NCBI GenBank assembly: GCA_028291365.1
Contig: JAQGIE010000016.1
Coordinates: 1-63,804 of the forward strand
Length of the DNA stretch: 63,804 bases
Source of the DNA: Rhodospirillales bacterium
Lineage (GTDB): Bacteria; Pseudomonadota; Alphaproteobacteria; BOG-932; Roseiterribacteraceae
Reading direction: 5' to 3'
Positions 27,400-35,848 of this stretch are shown piece by piece. The position numbers and the translations under genes are program-made. Every line of letters begins with the position of its first letter. The stretch's first letter is position 1. Below the pieces are notes generated by a model. It was given only the letters and a program-made list of their open reading frames with translations. It made no database searches and was not told where the DNA came from.

Positions 27400-29607
27400 A
27401 TGCATTCGCCCGTTCGGCCGCGCCTCGCGCGCGCGCCGCTTTTCGCCTCTGATCAGCACCTCTCGCCTGACCTTGTCTCCCCGCGTCACCTGTTTCTCGG
27501 CTTCGCCGCGCTGGGCGCAATTCTGCTCGCCGATCCGGCCAAGGCCGACGACGTCGTGCCGATCGAAGGACGCTTCGACGAAGTCATCGTAACGGCCGAA
27601 CGCCGCACGACGACGCTGCAGAACACGCCGATCGCAATCACCGTCGTCGGCGGCGCCGACCTTCGCGACCGCCGCCTGGAGGTGCTGCGCGATCTGGCCG
27701 GTGAAGTCCCGTCGCTGTTCACGCCCGGCATGCACCAGAACATGCAGAGCATCTTCATCCGCGGCATCGGCACCAGCGATCCCGGCACCTATCAATCGGT
27801 CGGTATCTACGTCGATGACGTGTTCATCCCGCGTCAGTTCGGCAATGGCCTGTTCGACCTGCCAGACATCCAGCGCGTCGAAGTGCTGCGCGGCCCGCAG
27901 GGCACGCTGTACGGCCAGAACACCAGCGCGGGTGCCATCCGGTTCATTTCGCGCGAGCCGGGCGACACCGTGGTCGGTTCGTTCGATTTCGGCATCGGCA
28001 GCCTGGCCGCGCTCGAGGCGCACGGCTATCTCGCCGGGCCGCTGGTGCAGGACAAAGTGTCGGCGAGCATCGCCTACACGCACCGCGAACGCGACGGCTA
28101 CACCTACAACGCGACCTTGGGAAAAAACGTCGACGCGCTGGCCACCGACCAGGCGCGCGTCAAGTTGCGCTTCACGCCGACCGACCGGCTCGACATCACG
28201 CTGTCGGTCGACGCGACGCGCGAGCGTTCGGACAATGCCGACTATGTCTCGTTGAGCTATCCGGGCAGCGACCCGCGCCGGACCTACAACAACCGCGACC
28301 AGAGTCTGGTACGCGACAGCGGCGGCGCCGCGCTGCGCGTCAGCTACAGGCTCGACGACCAGTTGACGTTGCGTTCGATCACGTCGGTCCGCGGCTTTCA
28401 CGACGATCCGTCGCCATGGGACCAGGACGGCACGCCGGCCGAAATCTATGGCTGGAACCAATATATCGAAGAGCGCGCCTACTCGCAGGAGTTCCAGCTA
28501 CTCGGCCATGTCGAGCGCTTCGACTTCACGCTCGGCGCGTCGTATTTCCGCGAGCGTCTCGATTTCGATCGCGTGACGGTGCAGAACGCCAAATACACTG
28601 AAATCGACAGCCGCCTGCGCGATCACAACGCCGGTCTCTACGGCCAGGGCACCTACAGGATCACTGACGCGCTCTCGCTGACTGCAGGCCTGCGCTACAA
28701 CTACGACTCGCAGCGCTTCAGCAACGCGTCTTACAACACCACCGCAGCCGAAGTCCGTACGTCGCAGATCTATCAGATCCAGGGTTTGCACAAGAGCTGG
28801 AACTCGCTGACGCCCAAGCTCTCGCTCGACTATCGCTGGTCGCCCGATCTCATGACCTATGTCAGCTGGACCCAGGGACAGAAGGCGGGCGGCTATAATC
28901 GCGGCGCCTCGACCGCCCTGATCGCCAGCGTGCCGGTGCAGCCCGAAGACGTCACCGCCTACGAAGTCGGCACCAAGATCCGCGCCTTCGACGGCCGCCT
29001 GCAGGCGAGCGTCGCGTTGTTCTACAACGACTTCCAGAACTACCAAGCCTCGGTCACCAACCCGCGCGTCGACGGCGTGCCGATCACCGGCAACGTCGTG
29101 GTCAACGCCGCCAGCGCGCATACCTACGGCGCTGAATTCGAAGCGGCGGCACGGCCGTTCCGCGGCGCCGAGATCAAGCTGTCGGTGGCCTATCTGCAGA
29201 CCGCGTTCGACAGCTTCGCCAATCCGACCGGTGCTGCGAACACGAACTATGCCGGTCACCTGCTGCCGTCGGCGCCGAAATGGAGCATCAGCCCGCAGGC
29301 GACCTACACGTTGCCTTCGGTCGGATTGCCCGGAACGCTGCAGCTGCGCGGCCGCCTGCGCTACGTCACCTCGACCTACAGCGACGTCGCCAACACGGCG
29401 ATCACCAAAATCTCGTCGCAGACGACCACCGATCTCGGTGCGTCCTATGTGCCGGATGTCGATCGCTGGTCGGTGTCGCTGTCGGTCACCAACGTGTTCG
29501 ACCGCACCTTCCGCGTCACCGGCAACTACAACCCGACCGTCGGCTATTGGACGGCGGGCTACAACCAGCCGCGTCTGGCGATCGTATCGCTGCGGTACGA
29601 CCTCTGA
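27400..29607 (+). CDS. TonB-dependent receptor
   Basis: TonB box-like DEVIVTAERR; plug IFIRGIGTSDPG...VGIYVDDVFIPR...IQRVEVLRGPQGTLYGQNTSAGAIRFISREP; C-terminal beta signature RLAIVSLRYDL. Confidence 0.95.
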   Translation: MHSPVRPRLARAPLFASDQHLSPDLVSPRHLFLGFAALGAILLADPAKADDVVPIEGRFDEVIVTAERRTTTLQNTPIAITVVGGADLRDRRLEVLRDLAGEVPSLFTPGMHQNMQSIFIRGIGTSDPGTYQSVGIYVDDVFIPRQFGNGLFDLPDIQRVEVLRGPQGTLYGQNTSAGAIRFISREPGDTVVGSFDFGIGSLAALEAHGYLAGPLVQDKVSASIAYTHRERDGYTYNATLGKNVDALATDQARVKLRFTPTDRLDITLSVDATRERSDNADYVSLSYPGSDPRRTYNNRDQSLVRDSGGAALRVSYRLDDQLTLRSITSVRGFHDDPSPWDQDGTPAEIYGWNQYIEERAYSQEFQLLGHVERFDFTLGASYFRERLDFDRVTVQNAKYTEIDSRLRDHNAGLYGQGTYRITDALSLTAGLRYNYDSQRFSNASYNTTAAEVRTSQIYQIQGLHKSWNSLTPKLSLDYRWSPDLMTYVSWTQGQKAGGYNRGASTALIASVPVQPEDVTAYEVGTKIRAFDGRLQASVALFYNDFQNYQASVTNPRVDGVPITGNVVVNAASAHTYGAEFEAAARPFRGAEIKLSVAYLQTAFDSFANPTGAANTNYAGHLLPSAPKWSISPQATYTLPSVGLPGTLQLRGRLRYVTSTYSDVANTAITKISSQTTTDLGASYVPDVDRWSVSLSVTNVFDRTFRVTGNYNPTVGYWTAGYNQPRLAIVSLRYDL

Positions 29608-29636
29608 AAAACCGTCTTCAGCAAAGGAGAATTGCG

Positions 29637-30578
29637 ATGGGTAATGGTCTCAAGAAAATCGTCAATGAAGTCAGTTCCACCGTCTACAGCCTGCCTTGGT
29701 TCGTGGCGCGCGACGAAGGCTTCTTCGCCGAGCAGGGATTCGACGTCGAATTCATCAAGGCGCGCGGCGGCAACGCCAAGAGCGGCTCCGAGGATACGAA
29801 CTCGGTCAACCCGATCATCAGCCACGTGCCGTTCGAACAGGGCGAAGTGAAGCTGTTCCGCGCTTGCGAGGAAGGCAATCTGCGCCGCGCCTACGATCTG
29901 GGCGAGGCCAAGGTCGACGGCTGCGACGTGCATATCACCAGCCTGCAGCCCTCGCGCCCGTTGCACGCGCTGATCTCGGCGCCGGGCTCGAACATCGACC
30001 GGCCGGCGCAGCTGGCGGGCAAGGGCGTCGCGGTGAATTTCTTTGCCGGTTCGCACTTCGCCGCCATCCGCCTGCTCGAAGGCTTCGTCGGCAAGGGCAA
30101 TTTCAAGCTGCAGCATTTCGGCGGCCCGGCGGAACGGTTCGACGCGGTGTTCAAAGGCGAAGTTCCGGCCGCGATCATCATGGAGCCGTATGTGACGCTG
30201 GCTGAAAAGCTTGGTGCCAACATTCTCGCGACCGGCTTCTTCGTCGCCACCGACGTGGCGCGGGACGACCTGCCGCAAGAAGACCTGCAGAAACTGTATC
30301 GCGCCCTCGACAAGGCGTCGGACTTCCTCAACGAGTCGCCTGCGAACAAGCGCAAATACATTCCGTATCTGCTGCAGGACATTCCCGACGACTTCGCCTG
30401 GGGCAAGCCCGAGGTCGAAGACTTTCACCTGCCGCATCTTCGTTTCGGCCACACCACGCCGTATCCGAGAAGCGAGTTCGATCGCAGCCTGCAGATCCTG
30501 ACCGACTACGACCTGCTGACGCCGAAAGCGTCGTTCGAGCGGGTGGTCAAGAATCAGGTCCAGATCGTCGCCGCTTGA
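29637..30578 (+). CDS. SsuA/NMT1-type periplasmic-binding-fold protein without recognisable signal peptide
   Basis: STVYSLPWFVARDEGFFAEQGFDVEFI; GKGVAVNFFAGSHFAAIRLLEG; EVPAAIIMEPYVTLAEK; N-terminus MGNGLKKIVNEV is not a signal peptide. Confidence 0.8.
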   Translation: MGNGLKKIVNEVSSTVYSLPWFVARDEGFFAEQGFDVEFIKARGGNAKSGSEDTNSVNPIISHVPFEQGEVKLFRACEEGNLRRAYDLGEAKVDGCDVHITSLQPSRPLHALISAPGSNIDRPAQLAGKGVAVNFFAGSHFAAIRLLEGFVGKGNFKLQHFGGPAERFDAVFKGEVPAAIIMEPYVTLAEKLGANILATGFFVATDVARDDLPQEDLQKLYRALDKASDFLNESPANKRKYIPYLLQDIPDDFAWGKPEVEDFHLPHLRFGHTTPYPRSEFDRSLQILTDYDLLTPKASFERVVKNQVQIVAA

Positions 30579-30587
30579 GGCGACGGA

Positions 30588-30629
30588 CACCGCCCGCGCG
30601 CCACCCGTCGCGCGGGCGGTGAATTTTTT
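30588..30629 (+). terminator. intrinsic terminator between the two binding-protein genes
   Basis: 13-bp perfect stem caccgcccgcgcg/cgcgcgggcggtg then aatttttt. Confidence 0.85.
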
Positions 30630-30639
30630 CGAGGTTCCG

Positions 30640-31620
30640 ATGTTGCTGCGCCGCCTGGTCCTGCTGCTCGTCCTGCTGGCGTCGCCGGCGCGCGCCGCCG
30701 AACTGCCGATCTTGCCGATTACCGTCTTCGCCGCGCCGTCCTACAGCGTCTGGCTGCCGACGATCATCCAGCAGACCGGCATCGACACGCGGCTGGGCTT
30801 TCGCCTCGAGGTGAAGCAGAAGCCAGGGCAGGTGGCGTATGCCGAATTCGCCAGCGGCATCGACAAGGTCTGCTTCTGCGCCGCGCCCGCGGCGGTCGCG
30901 CGCTTCGTCGAACAGGGCGCTGACATCACCTTGCTGTGGAACGTTTTCAATCTCGAATATGTGATCGTCACCGCCGATCCGTCGATCCGCTCGGCGCGCG
31001 ATCTTGCCGGCAAGCGCATCGCCGCCGATACCGGTACCGGCGGTTGGGCCGTCGCGTCGCTGCTGCTGCGCCAGCAGGGGCTCGATCTCGCCAAGGTGCA
31101 GATCCAGTCGGCCTGGGGTGCGGCGCAGGTGGCGCAGCTTGTCGCCGGCCGCGTCGACGCGCTGGTCACCGGCCCGGCCGAAGCGACCCTGCTCGAAAGC
31201 AACAACCCGCCCGGCACGTACCATCAGATCGCAGTCTCCGACCGCACCAGGTGGCAGGAAGTCGCCTCGAGTCCGGGCATTCCCAGCATTGCGATGGGCG
31301 TTTGGCGCGACTGGCTCGACGATCCGCTTCATCGCGACCTGGCGCGTCGTTTCTATCAGGCCAATCTCGAAGCGGTTGAATTCGTCCGCGCTCATCCCGA
31401 CGAGACCGCGGACATCATCAGCCGCAACGTACGCGTCACGCGCGAGCACGTGCTGCTGACGCTGAAATCCTACGGCCACATTCTCAATGTCGGACCGATC
31501 GAACCCTACGCGCCGGCGATCCGCCTGCTGACCCAGCAATGGCTGCCCGACGCCAAGCTGTTGCCCCGGCCGATGCGCGAGGACGAGCTGGTCCGTTTCA
31601 TCGGCGGGCTGCCTTCCTGA
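30640..31620 (+). CDS. ABC transporter substrate-binding protein (SsuA/NMT1 family), secreted
   Basis: Signal peptide MLLRRLVLLLVLLASPARAA; VIVTADPSIRSARDLAGKRIAADTGTGGWAVASLLLRQQGL. Confidence 0.88.
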   Translation: MLLRRLVLLLVLLASPARAAELPILPITVFAAPSYSVWLPTIIQQTGIDTRLGFRLEVKQKPGQVAYAEFASGIDKVCFCAAPAAVARFVEQGADITLLWNVFNLEYVIVTADPSIRSARDLAGKRIAADTGTGGWAVASLLLRQQGLDLAKVQIQSAWGAAQVAQLVAGRVDALVTGPAEATLLESNNPPGTYHQIAVSDRTRWQEVASSPGIPSIAMGVWRDWLDDPLHRDLARRFYQANLEAVEFVRAHPDETADIISRNVRVTREHVLLTLKSYGHILNVGPIEPYAPAIRLLTQQWLPDAKLLPRPMREDELVRFIGGLPS

Positions 31621-31621
31621 C

Positions 31622-32458
31622 ATGGCCGAGCTTTCGCTGCATGACGAGCCGCAGCCTGCGCGGCGCTGGGTTCCGCGACGCGCACCGGTGCGCCGTGGCC
31701 CGGTGAGCGCGTTGCCGCTCGAAAGCTGGATTGCCTTCGCCGCCGTGCTGGCCGCGTGGGAGATCGCATCGCATTTCCTGCCGCCGTTTCTGTTTCCGTC
31801 CTTGGCGACGGTTGCAGCGACCTTGGTCGAGACGCTGCAATCGCCGGGCTCGGTCGAGGCGATCGCGCTGACCTATGCGCGCATCCTCGTGTCGCTGGCG
31901 CTGACGTTCGCGATCGCGGGCGGGCTCGGCATCTGGGCAGCCGTCCATCCCGGCGTCGACCGTGCCATCGCACCGTTGGTGCAGCTGAAGCAGGGCGTTC
32001 CGGCGGTGTGCTGGGCGATCTTTGCGATCATCTGGTTCAAGGGAATGGAGCCGCGCGTCTTTTTCGTCGTCGCGGTCAGCACCTTTCCCACCTTTTTCTA
32101 TCAGCTGCGCGACGGCGTGCGCGGGATCCCGGCCGATCTCTGGTCGATGGTGCGCGCCTGGCGTCCGTCGCGCTGGCATCTGCTGCGCAAGCTGCTGCTT
32201 CCGTCGCTGGTGCCCTCGATGTTGGTGGCGTGGCGCATCAATCTCGGCAACGGCGCGCGCATCACCGTCACCGCCGAACTTCTCGCGGGGGTGAGCGGCA
32301 TCGGTCACTTCCTGCGCGAATCGCAGGAGCAGTTCCGTATGGACGCGGCGATCGCCTGGACCGTGGTGATGGCGGTGTTCGTGCTGTCGATCGATTTCGG
32401 CATGGGCCGTCTGGAAAGGAGGTTGCTGGCATGGCGACAGAATCCGAAACCGAATTGA
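31622..32458 (+). CDS. ABC transporter permease (SsuC/TauC-type)
   Basis: ASHFLPPFLFPSLATVAATL; KQGVPAVCWAIFAIIWFKG; PSLVPSMLVAWRINLGNGARITVTAELLAGVSGIGHFLRE. Confidence 0.93.
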   Translation: MAELSLHDEPQPARRWVPRRAPVRRGPVSALPLESWIAFAAVLAAWEIASHFLPPFLFPSLATVAATLVETLQSPGSVEAIALTYARILVSLALTFAIAGGLGIWAAVHPGVDRAIAPLVQLKQGVPAVCWAIFAIIWFKGMEPRVFFVVAVSTFPTFFYQLRDGVRGIPADLWSMVRAWRPSRWHLLRKLLLPSLVPSMLVAWRINLGNGARITVTAELLAGVSGIGHFLRESQEQFRMDAAIAWTVVMAVFVLSIDFGMGRLERRLLAWRQNPKPN

Positions 32459-33261
32459 CCGCCGACGCGATCCGCTTCACCGGCGTGCACAAGCTGTTCC
32501 GCACCGCAGAGCAGGCGACGCTGGCGCTGCGGCATCTCACCTTCGCAGTGGCGCGCGGTGAATATGTCTGCGTGCTGGGCCGCTCGGGCTGCGGCAAGTC
32601 GACCACCGTCAACCTGCTGCTGGGGCTGGGCGTGCCGACCTCCGGGCAGGTCTCGGTGCTCGGGCATGACCCGCATCGCGAGTTTGCGCGGTTGCGCGGA
32701 CGCATCGCCTGCGTATTCCAGAACGACCGCCTGCTGCCCTGGCGCAATGCGATCGACAATGTGCGGCTGCCGATGGAAATCCTCGGCCTCGACACGTCTT
32801 CGGCCGAAGCCGAAACCTGGCTCCAGCGTCTCGGCCTGCAGGGATTCGAATATGCGATGCCGCACCAGCTGTCGGGCGGCATGCGCCAGCGCGTGGCGCT
32901 GGCGCGGGCGCTCACCAGCGATCCCGACATCCTGCTCGCCGACGAGGCTTTTGGTCATCTCGACGAGGTGACCGGCAACAGTCTGCGAACCCAGTTCCGG
33001 CAACTCGCCAAGGACCGCGGCAAGACGGTGCTGCATATCACCCATTCGATCGACGAAGCGCTCGATTTCAGCGACCGCATCCTGGTGCTGGGAAAACCCG
33101 GCAGCGTCGTCGCCGATATCGCGAAGATTCGTGAACTCGACGTCTCGTCGCGTGTCAGGTTGCGCGCCGAAATCCTGCAGCATTTGCAAGGCCCCGGGGT
33201 TGCAGCCGCAGCTGCAGGCGAGGCGGGCGTACCGCCGCATCTGTGGGAAGCGGGATCGTGA
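32431..33261 (+). CDS. ABC transporter ATP-binding protein (SsuB/TauB-type)
   Basis: Walker A GRSGCGKST; LSGGMRQRVALARAL; Walker B DILLADEAFGHLD. Confidence 0.96.
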   Translation: MATESETELTADAIRFTGVHKLFRTAEQATLALRHLTFAVARGEYVCVLGRSGCGKSTTVNLLLGLGVPTSGQVSVLGHDPHREFARLRGRIACVFQNDRLLPWRNAIDNVRLPMEILGLDTSSAEAETWLQRLGLQGFEYAMPHQLSGGMRQRVALARALTSDPDILLADEAFGHLDEVTGNSLRTQFRQLAKDRGKTVLHITHSIDEALDFSDRILVLGKPGSVVADIAKIRELDVSSRVRLRAEILQHLQGPGVAAAAAGEAGVPPHLWEAGS

Positions 33262-34712
33262 CCGTCACCGCGGTCGCCGCCGGCGACGCATCGCCGGCGG
33301 CGACCGCGCTATCTCCGGGCCGGATGCGCGCGATCGCGCTGATGGTGGCCACCGCGTTCTTCATGGAGCAGATGGATTCGACCGTGCTGACGACGGCGCT
33401 GCCCGCGATCGCGCACGATTTCGGTTCCGATCCGCTGGCCATGAACCTGCTCCTGACCTCGTATCTGGTCGGGCTGACCGCCTTCATTCCGGCGAGCGGC
33501 AGCGCTGCCGACCGATTCGGCGCGCGCCGCGTTTTCGTTGGCGCCATCGCGCTGTTCACGCTGGCTTCGATCGCCTGCAGCCTGTCGCCATCTTTCGGCT
33601 TTCTGGTCGGTGCGCGATTCGTGCAGGGGATCGGCGGTGCGATGATGGTGCCGGTCGGCCGTCTCGTCGTGCTGCGGCGCGTGCCCAAGTCGGACATGGT
33701 GCGCGCCATGGCCTGGGTGCTGATGCCGACGATGATCGCGCCGATCGCGGGACCGCTGGTCGGCGGGTTTCTTGCCACGGTTCTTTCCTGGCGCTGGATC
33801 TTCTATGTCAACGTGCCGGTCGGCGTGATCGGCATCGCCATGGCGTTGTGGCTGATCCGTGACGAGAGCGATGCGAAGCGCGCCGGGTTCGACCGCTTCG
33901 GGCTGATCCTGTCGGGTTTGGCGCTGTCCAGCCTCGTGGTCGGTCTCGAACTGCTCGTGCGCGATCTCGTGCCGCGCCTGCCCGCGGCTTCATTGGTTGT
34001 CATCGGCTTGGTCGCGCTGGTCGCTTATCTACGGCGCGCGCGCCGCGTCGATGCACCGTCGCTCGATCTCGGCCTGCTCGACATCGCGACTTTCAGGATC
34101 GCGACGCTGGGCGGAATCCTGTTCCGCATCGGCATCGGCGCGGTGCCGTTCCTGCTGCCGATGATGTTGCAGCTCGGCTTCGGTCTGTCGCCGCTCGAAA
34201 GCGGCGCCATCACCTTTGCCGGCGGGGTCAGCGCGCTGCTGGTCAAGATGACCACGGTGCCGATCCTGCGCCGGGTCGGATATCGCGATGCGCTGGTCTG
34301 GAACAGCGTGCTCGGCGGAATTTTCCTCGCGCTGTGTGCGGCCTTTTCGCCCGGCTGGCCGCTGGCGGCGATGTATGCGGTGCTGCTGCTCGGCGGCTTC
34401 GTGCGCTCGCTGCAATTCAACGCGTTCGGCACCATCGCCTTCGCCGACATACCGGCGTTGCGCATGAGCAGTGCCACGACCTTGCACAGTACGGTGCAGC
34501 AACTGTCCTCGGTATTGGGAATTTCGATCGCCGCCGCTGCGCTGGGCGTGTCCGTCGCGGCGCGCGGCGACACGCAGCTGGCGCTGGCGGATTTCTCGTC
34601 CGCTTTTCTCGTCGTTGGCGTGCTGACGCTGGCGGCGGCGCCGCTCTGCGCGCGGCTCGACCAAGATGCCGGCGCCGTGCTCAGCGGCCAGCGTCTGCGA
34701 AACCCGGCCTAA
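33243..34712 (+). CDS. MFS transporter, DHA2/EmrB-type
   Basis: FFMEQMDSTVLTTALPAIAHDFG; GSAADRFGARRVFVGAIALFTLASIACSLSPS; RFVQGIGGAMMVPVGRLVV. Confidence 0.9.
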   Translation: MGSGIVTVTAVAAGDASPAATALSPGRMRAIALMVATAFFMEQMDSTVLTTALPAIAHDFGSDPLAMNLLLTSYLVGLTAFIPASGSAADRFGARRVFVGAIALFTLASIACSLSPSFGFLVGARFVQGIGGAMMVPVGRLVVLRRVPKSDMVRAMAWVLMPTMIAPIAGPLVGGFLATVLSWRWIFYVNVPVGVIGIAMALWLIRDESDAKRAGFDRFGLILSGLALSSLVVGLELLVRDLVPRLPAASLVVIGLVALVAYLRRARRVDAPSLDLGLLDIATFRIATLGGILFRIGIGAVPFLLPMMLQLGFGLSPLESGAITFAGGVSALLVKMTTVPILRRVGYRDALVWNSVLGGIFLALCAAFSPGWPLAAMYAVLLLGGFVRSLQFNAFGTIAFADIPALRMSSATTLHSTVQQLSSVLGISIAAAALGVSVAARGDTQLALADFSSAFLVVGVLTLAAAPLCARLDQDAGAVLSGQRLRNPA

Positions 34713-35623
34713 TCGCTCTCGCGCGCTTCGGCGGTGAGCCAGGCGATGAAGGATTTCACCTGCGGCCGCCATCCGCTCTTGCGCGGATAGACCAGGTAAT
34801 AGGCGAACTCGACGGCGGTCTCGATTTCGAACGGTGTCACCAGCCGTCCCGCCGCAATGTCTTCCTGCGCCAGCGCGCGCTTGGCCAGGGCAACGCCGCG
34901 TCCTGCGACCGCGGCTTCGATAACCAGGCTGCTCTGGTTGAAGCGCGGGCCGCGCGTGCCGTCGACATCGCGAACGCCGCGCGCCGCCAGCCACATCGTC
35001 CAGCTCGGGCAGGACGGATCGGCGTCCGGCGATTCGTCGTGCAGCAGCACGCAATCGGCGAGATCGCCGGGCCCGGTCAAGGACGCGCTTTGCAGCAGTG
35101 CGGGGCTGACGACCGGCACCACCATCTCGGACATCAGCCGCCGCGTTTCGACTCCGACATAGCCGCCGCGCCCATATCGGATTGCGAGATCGACGTCGGC
35201 TTTGCTGAAGTCGACCAGCTCCATGCTCGCCGACAGCCAGATGTCGATGTCGGGATGCTGTTGGTTGAAACGTGCCAGGCGTGGCGTCAGCCATTTGGCA
35301 GCGAAGGACGGCGCTGCCGACACGGTCAGCCGTTGCGGATCCTTGCTCGGCTGCAGGATCAACGTCGCCTCGGCGAGTCGTTCGAACGCTTCGTGCAAAA
35401 CCGGCACCGCCGATTGCGCGCTGTCGGTCAGCAACAGGCCCTTGGGCGTGCGGCGGAACAAGGTGACGCCGAGATAGTCCTCGAGATTCTGGACCTGCTG
35501 GCTGACCGCGCCCGGGGTCACGGACAATTCATCGGCCGCCTGGGTGATGTTCAGGTGTCGCGCCACCGCCTCGAAGGCGCGCAGCGCATTGAGCGGCGGC
35601 AGCCGGCGTCGGGCGGCGCTCAT
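34709..35623 (-). CDS. LysR family regulator (GcvA-like)
   Basis: LPPLNALRAFEAVARHLNITQAADELSVTPGAVSQQVQNLEDYLGVTLFRR. Confidence 0.94.
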   Translation of the reverse strand: MSAARRRLPPLNALRAFEAVARHLNITQAADELSVTPGAVSQQVQNLEDYLGVTLFRRTPKGLLLTDSAQSAVPVLHEAFERLAEATLILQPSKDPQRLTVSAAPSFAAKWLTPRLARFNQQHPDIDIWLSASMELVDFSKADVDLAIRYGRGGYVGVETRRLMSEMVVPVVSPALLQSASLTGPGDLADCVLLHDESPDADPSCPSWTMWLAARGVRDVDGTRGPRFNQSSLVIEAAVAGRGVALAKRALAQEDIAAGRLVTPFEIETAVEFAYYLVYPRKSGWRPQVKSFIAWLTAEARESD

Positions 35624-35848
35624 GGGCGGGCAAGTGCTGAACGGGAAGGCGGCACAGAAATCCAATGACTGAACGGCAAATCGGAAACTACGATTCCATT
35701 TTGGGATCACTACAGCAATAACAAATACAGGACGTCATTTAGATCTACAGGCTCCCCCCGCAGGAAGCGCGTGCGTCGGCCGGGAAAGCTTGGCTAAATC
35801 TTCCTGACAGACTCGCAAGCAAACAAAGCGGGCGGTTGGGAGGAAGCA

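Noticed and set aside
30640-31620. VCFCAAP motif in the secreted SBP as a THI5-like Cys cluster
   Set aside because: THI5 requires a CCCFC motif and active-site His/PLP Lys in a cytosolic protein; this has a signal peptide and only a chance CxC
27400-33261. Assigning the TonB/ABC cluster to taurine, sulfonate or thiamine-precursor uptake
   Set aside because: No adjacent monooxygenase or thiamine gene and no diagnostic ligand motif; substrate left open
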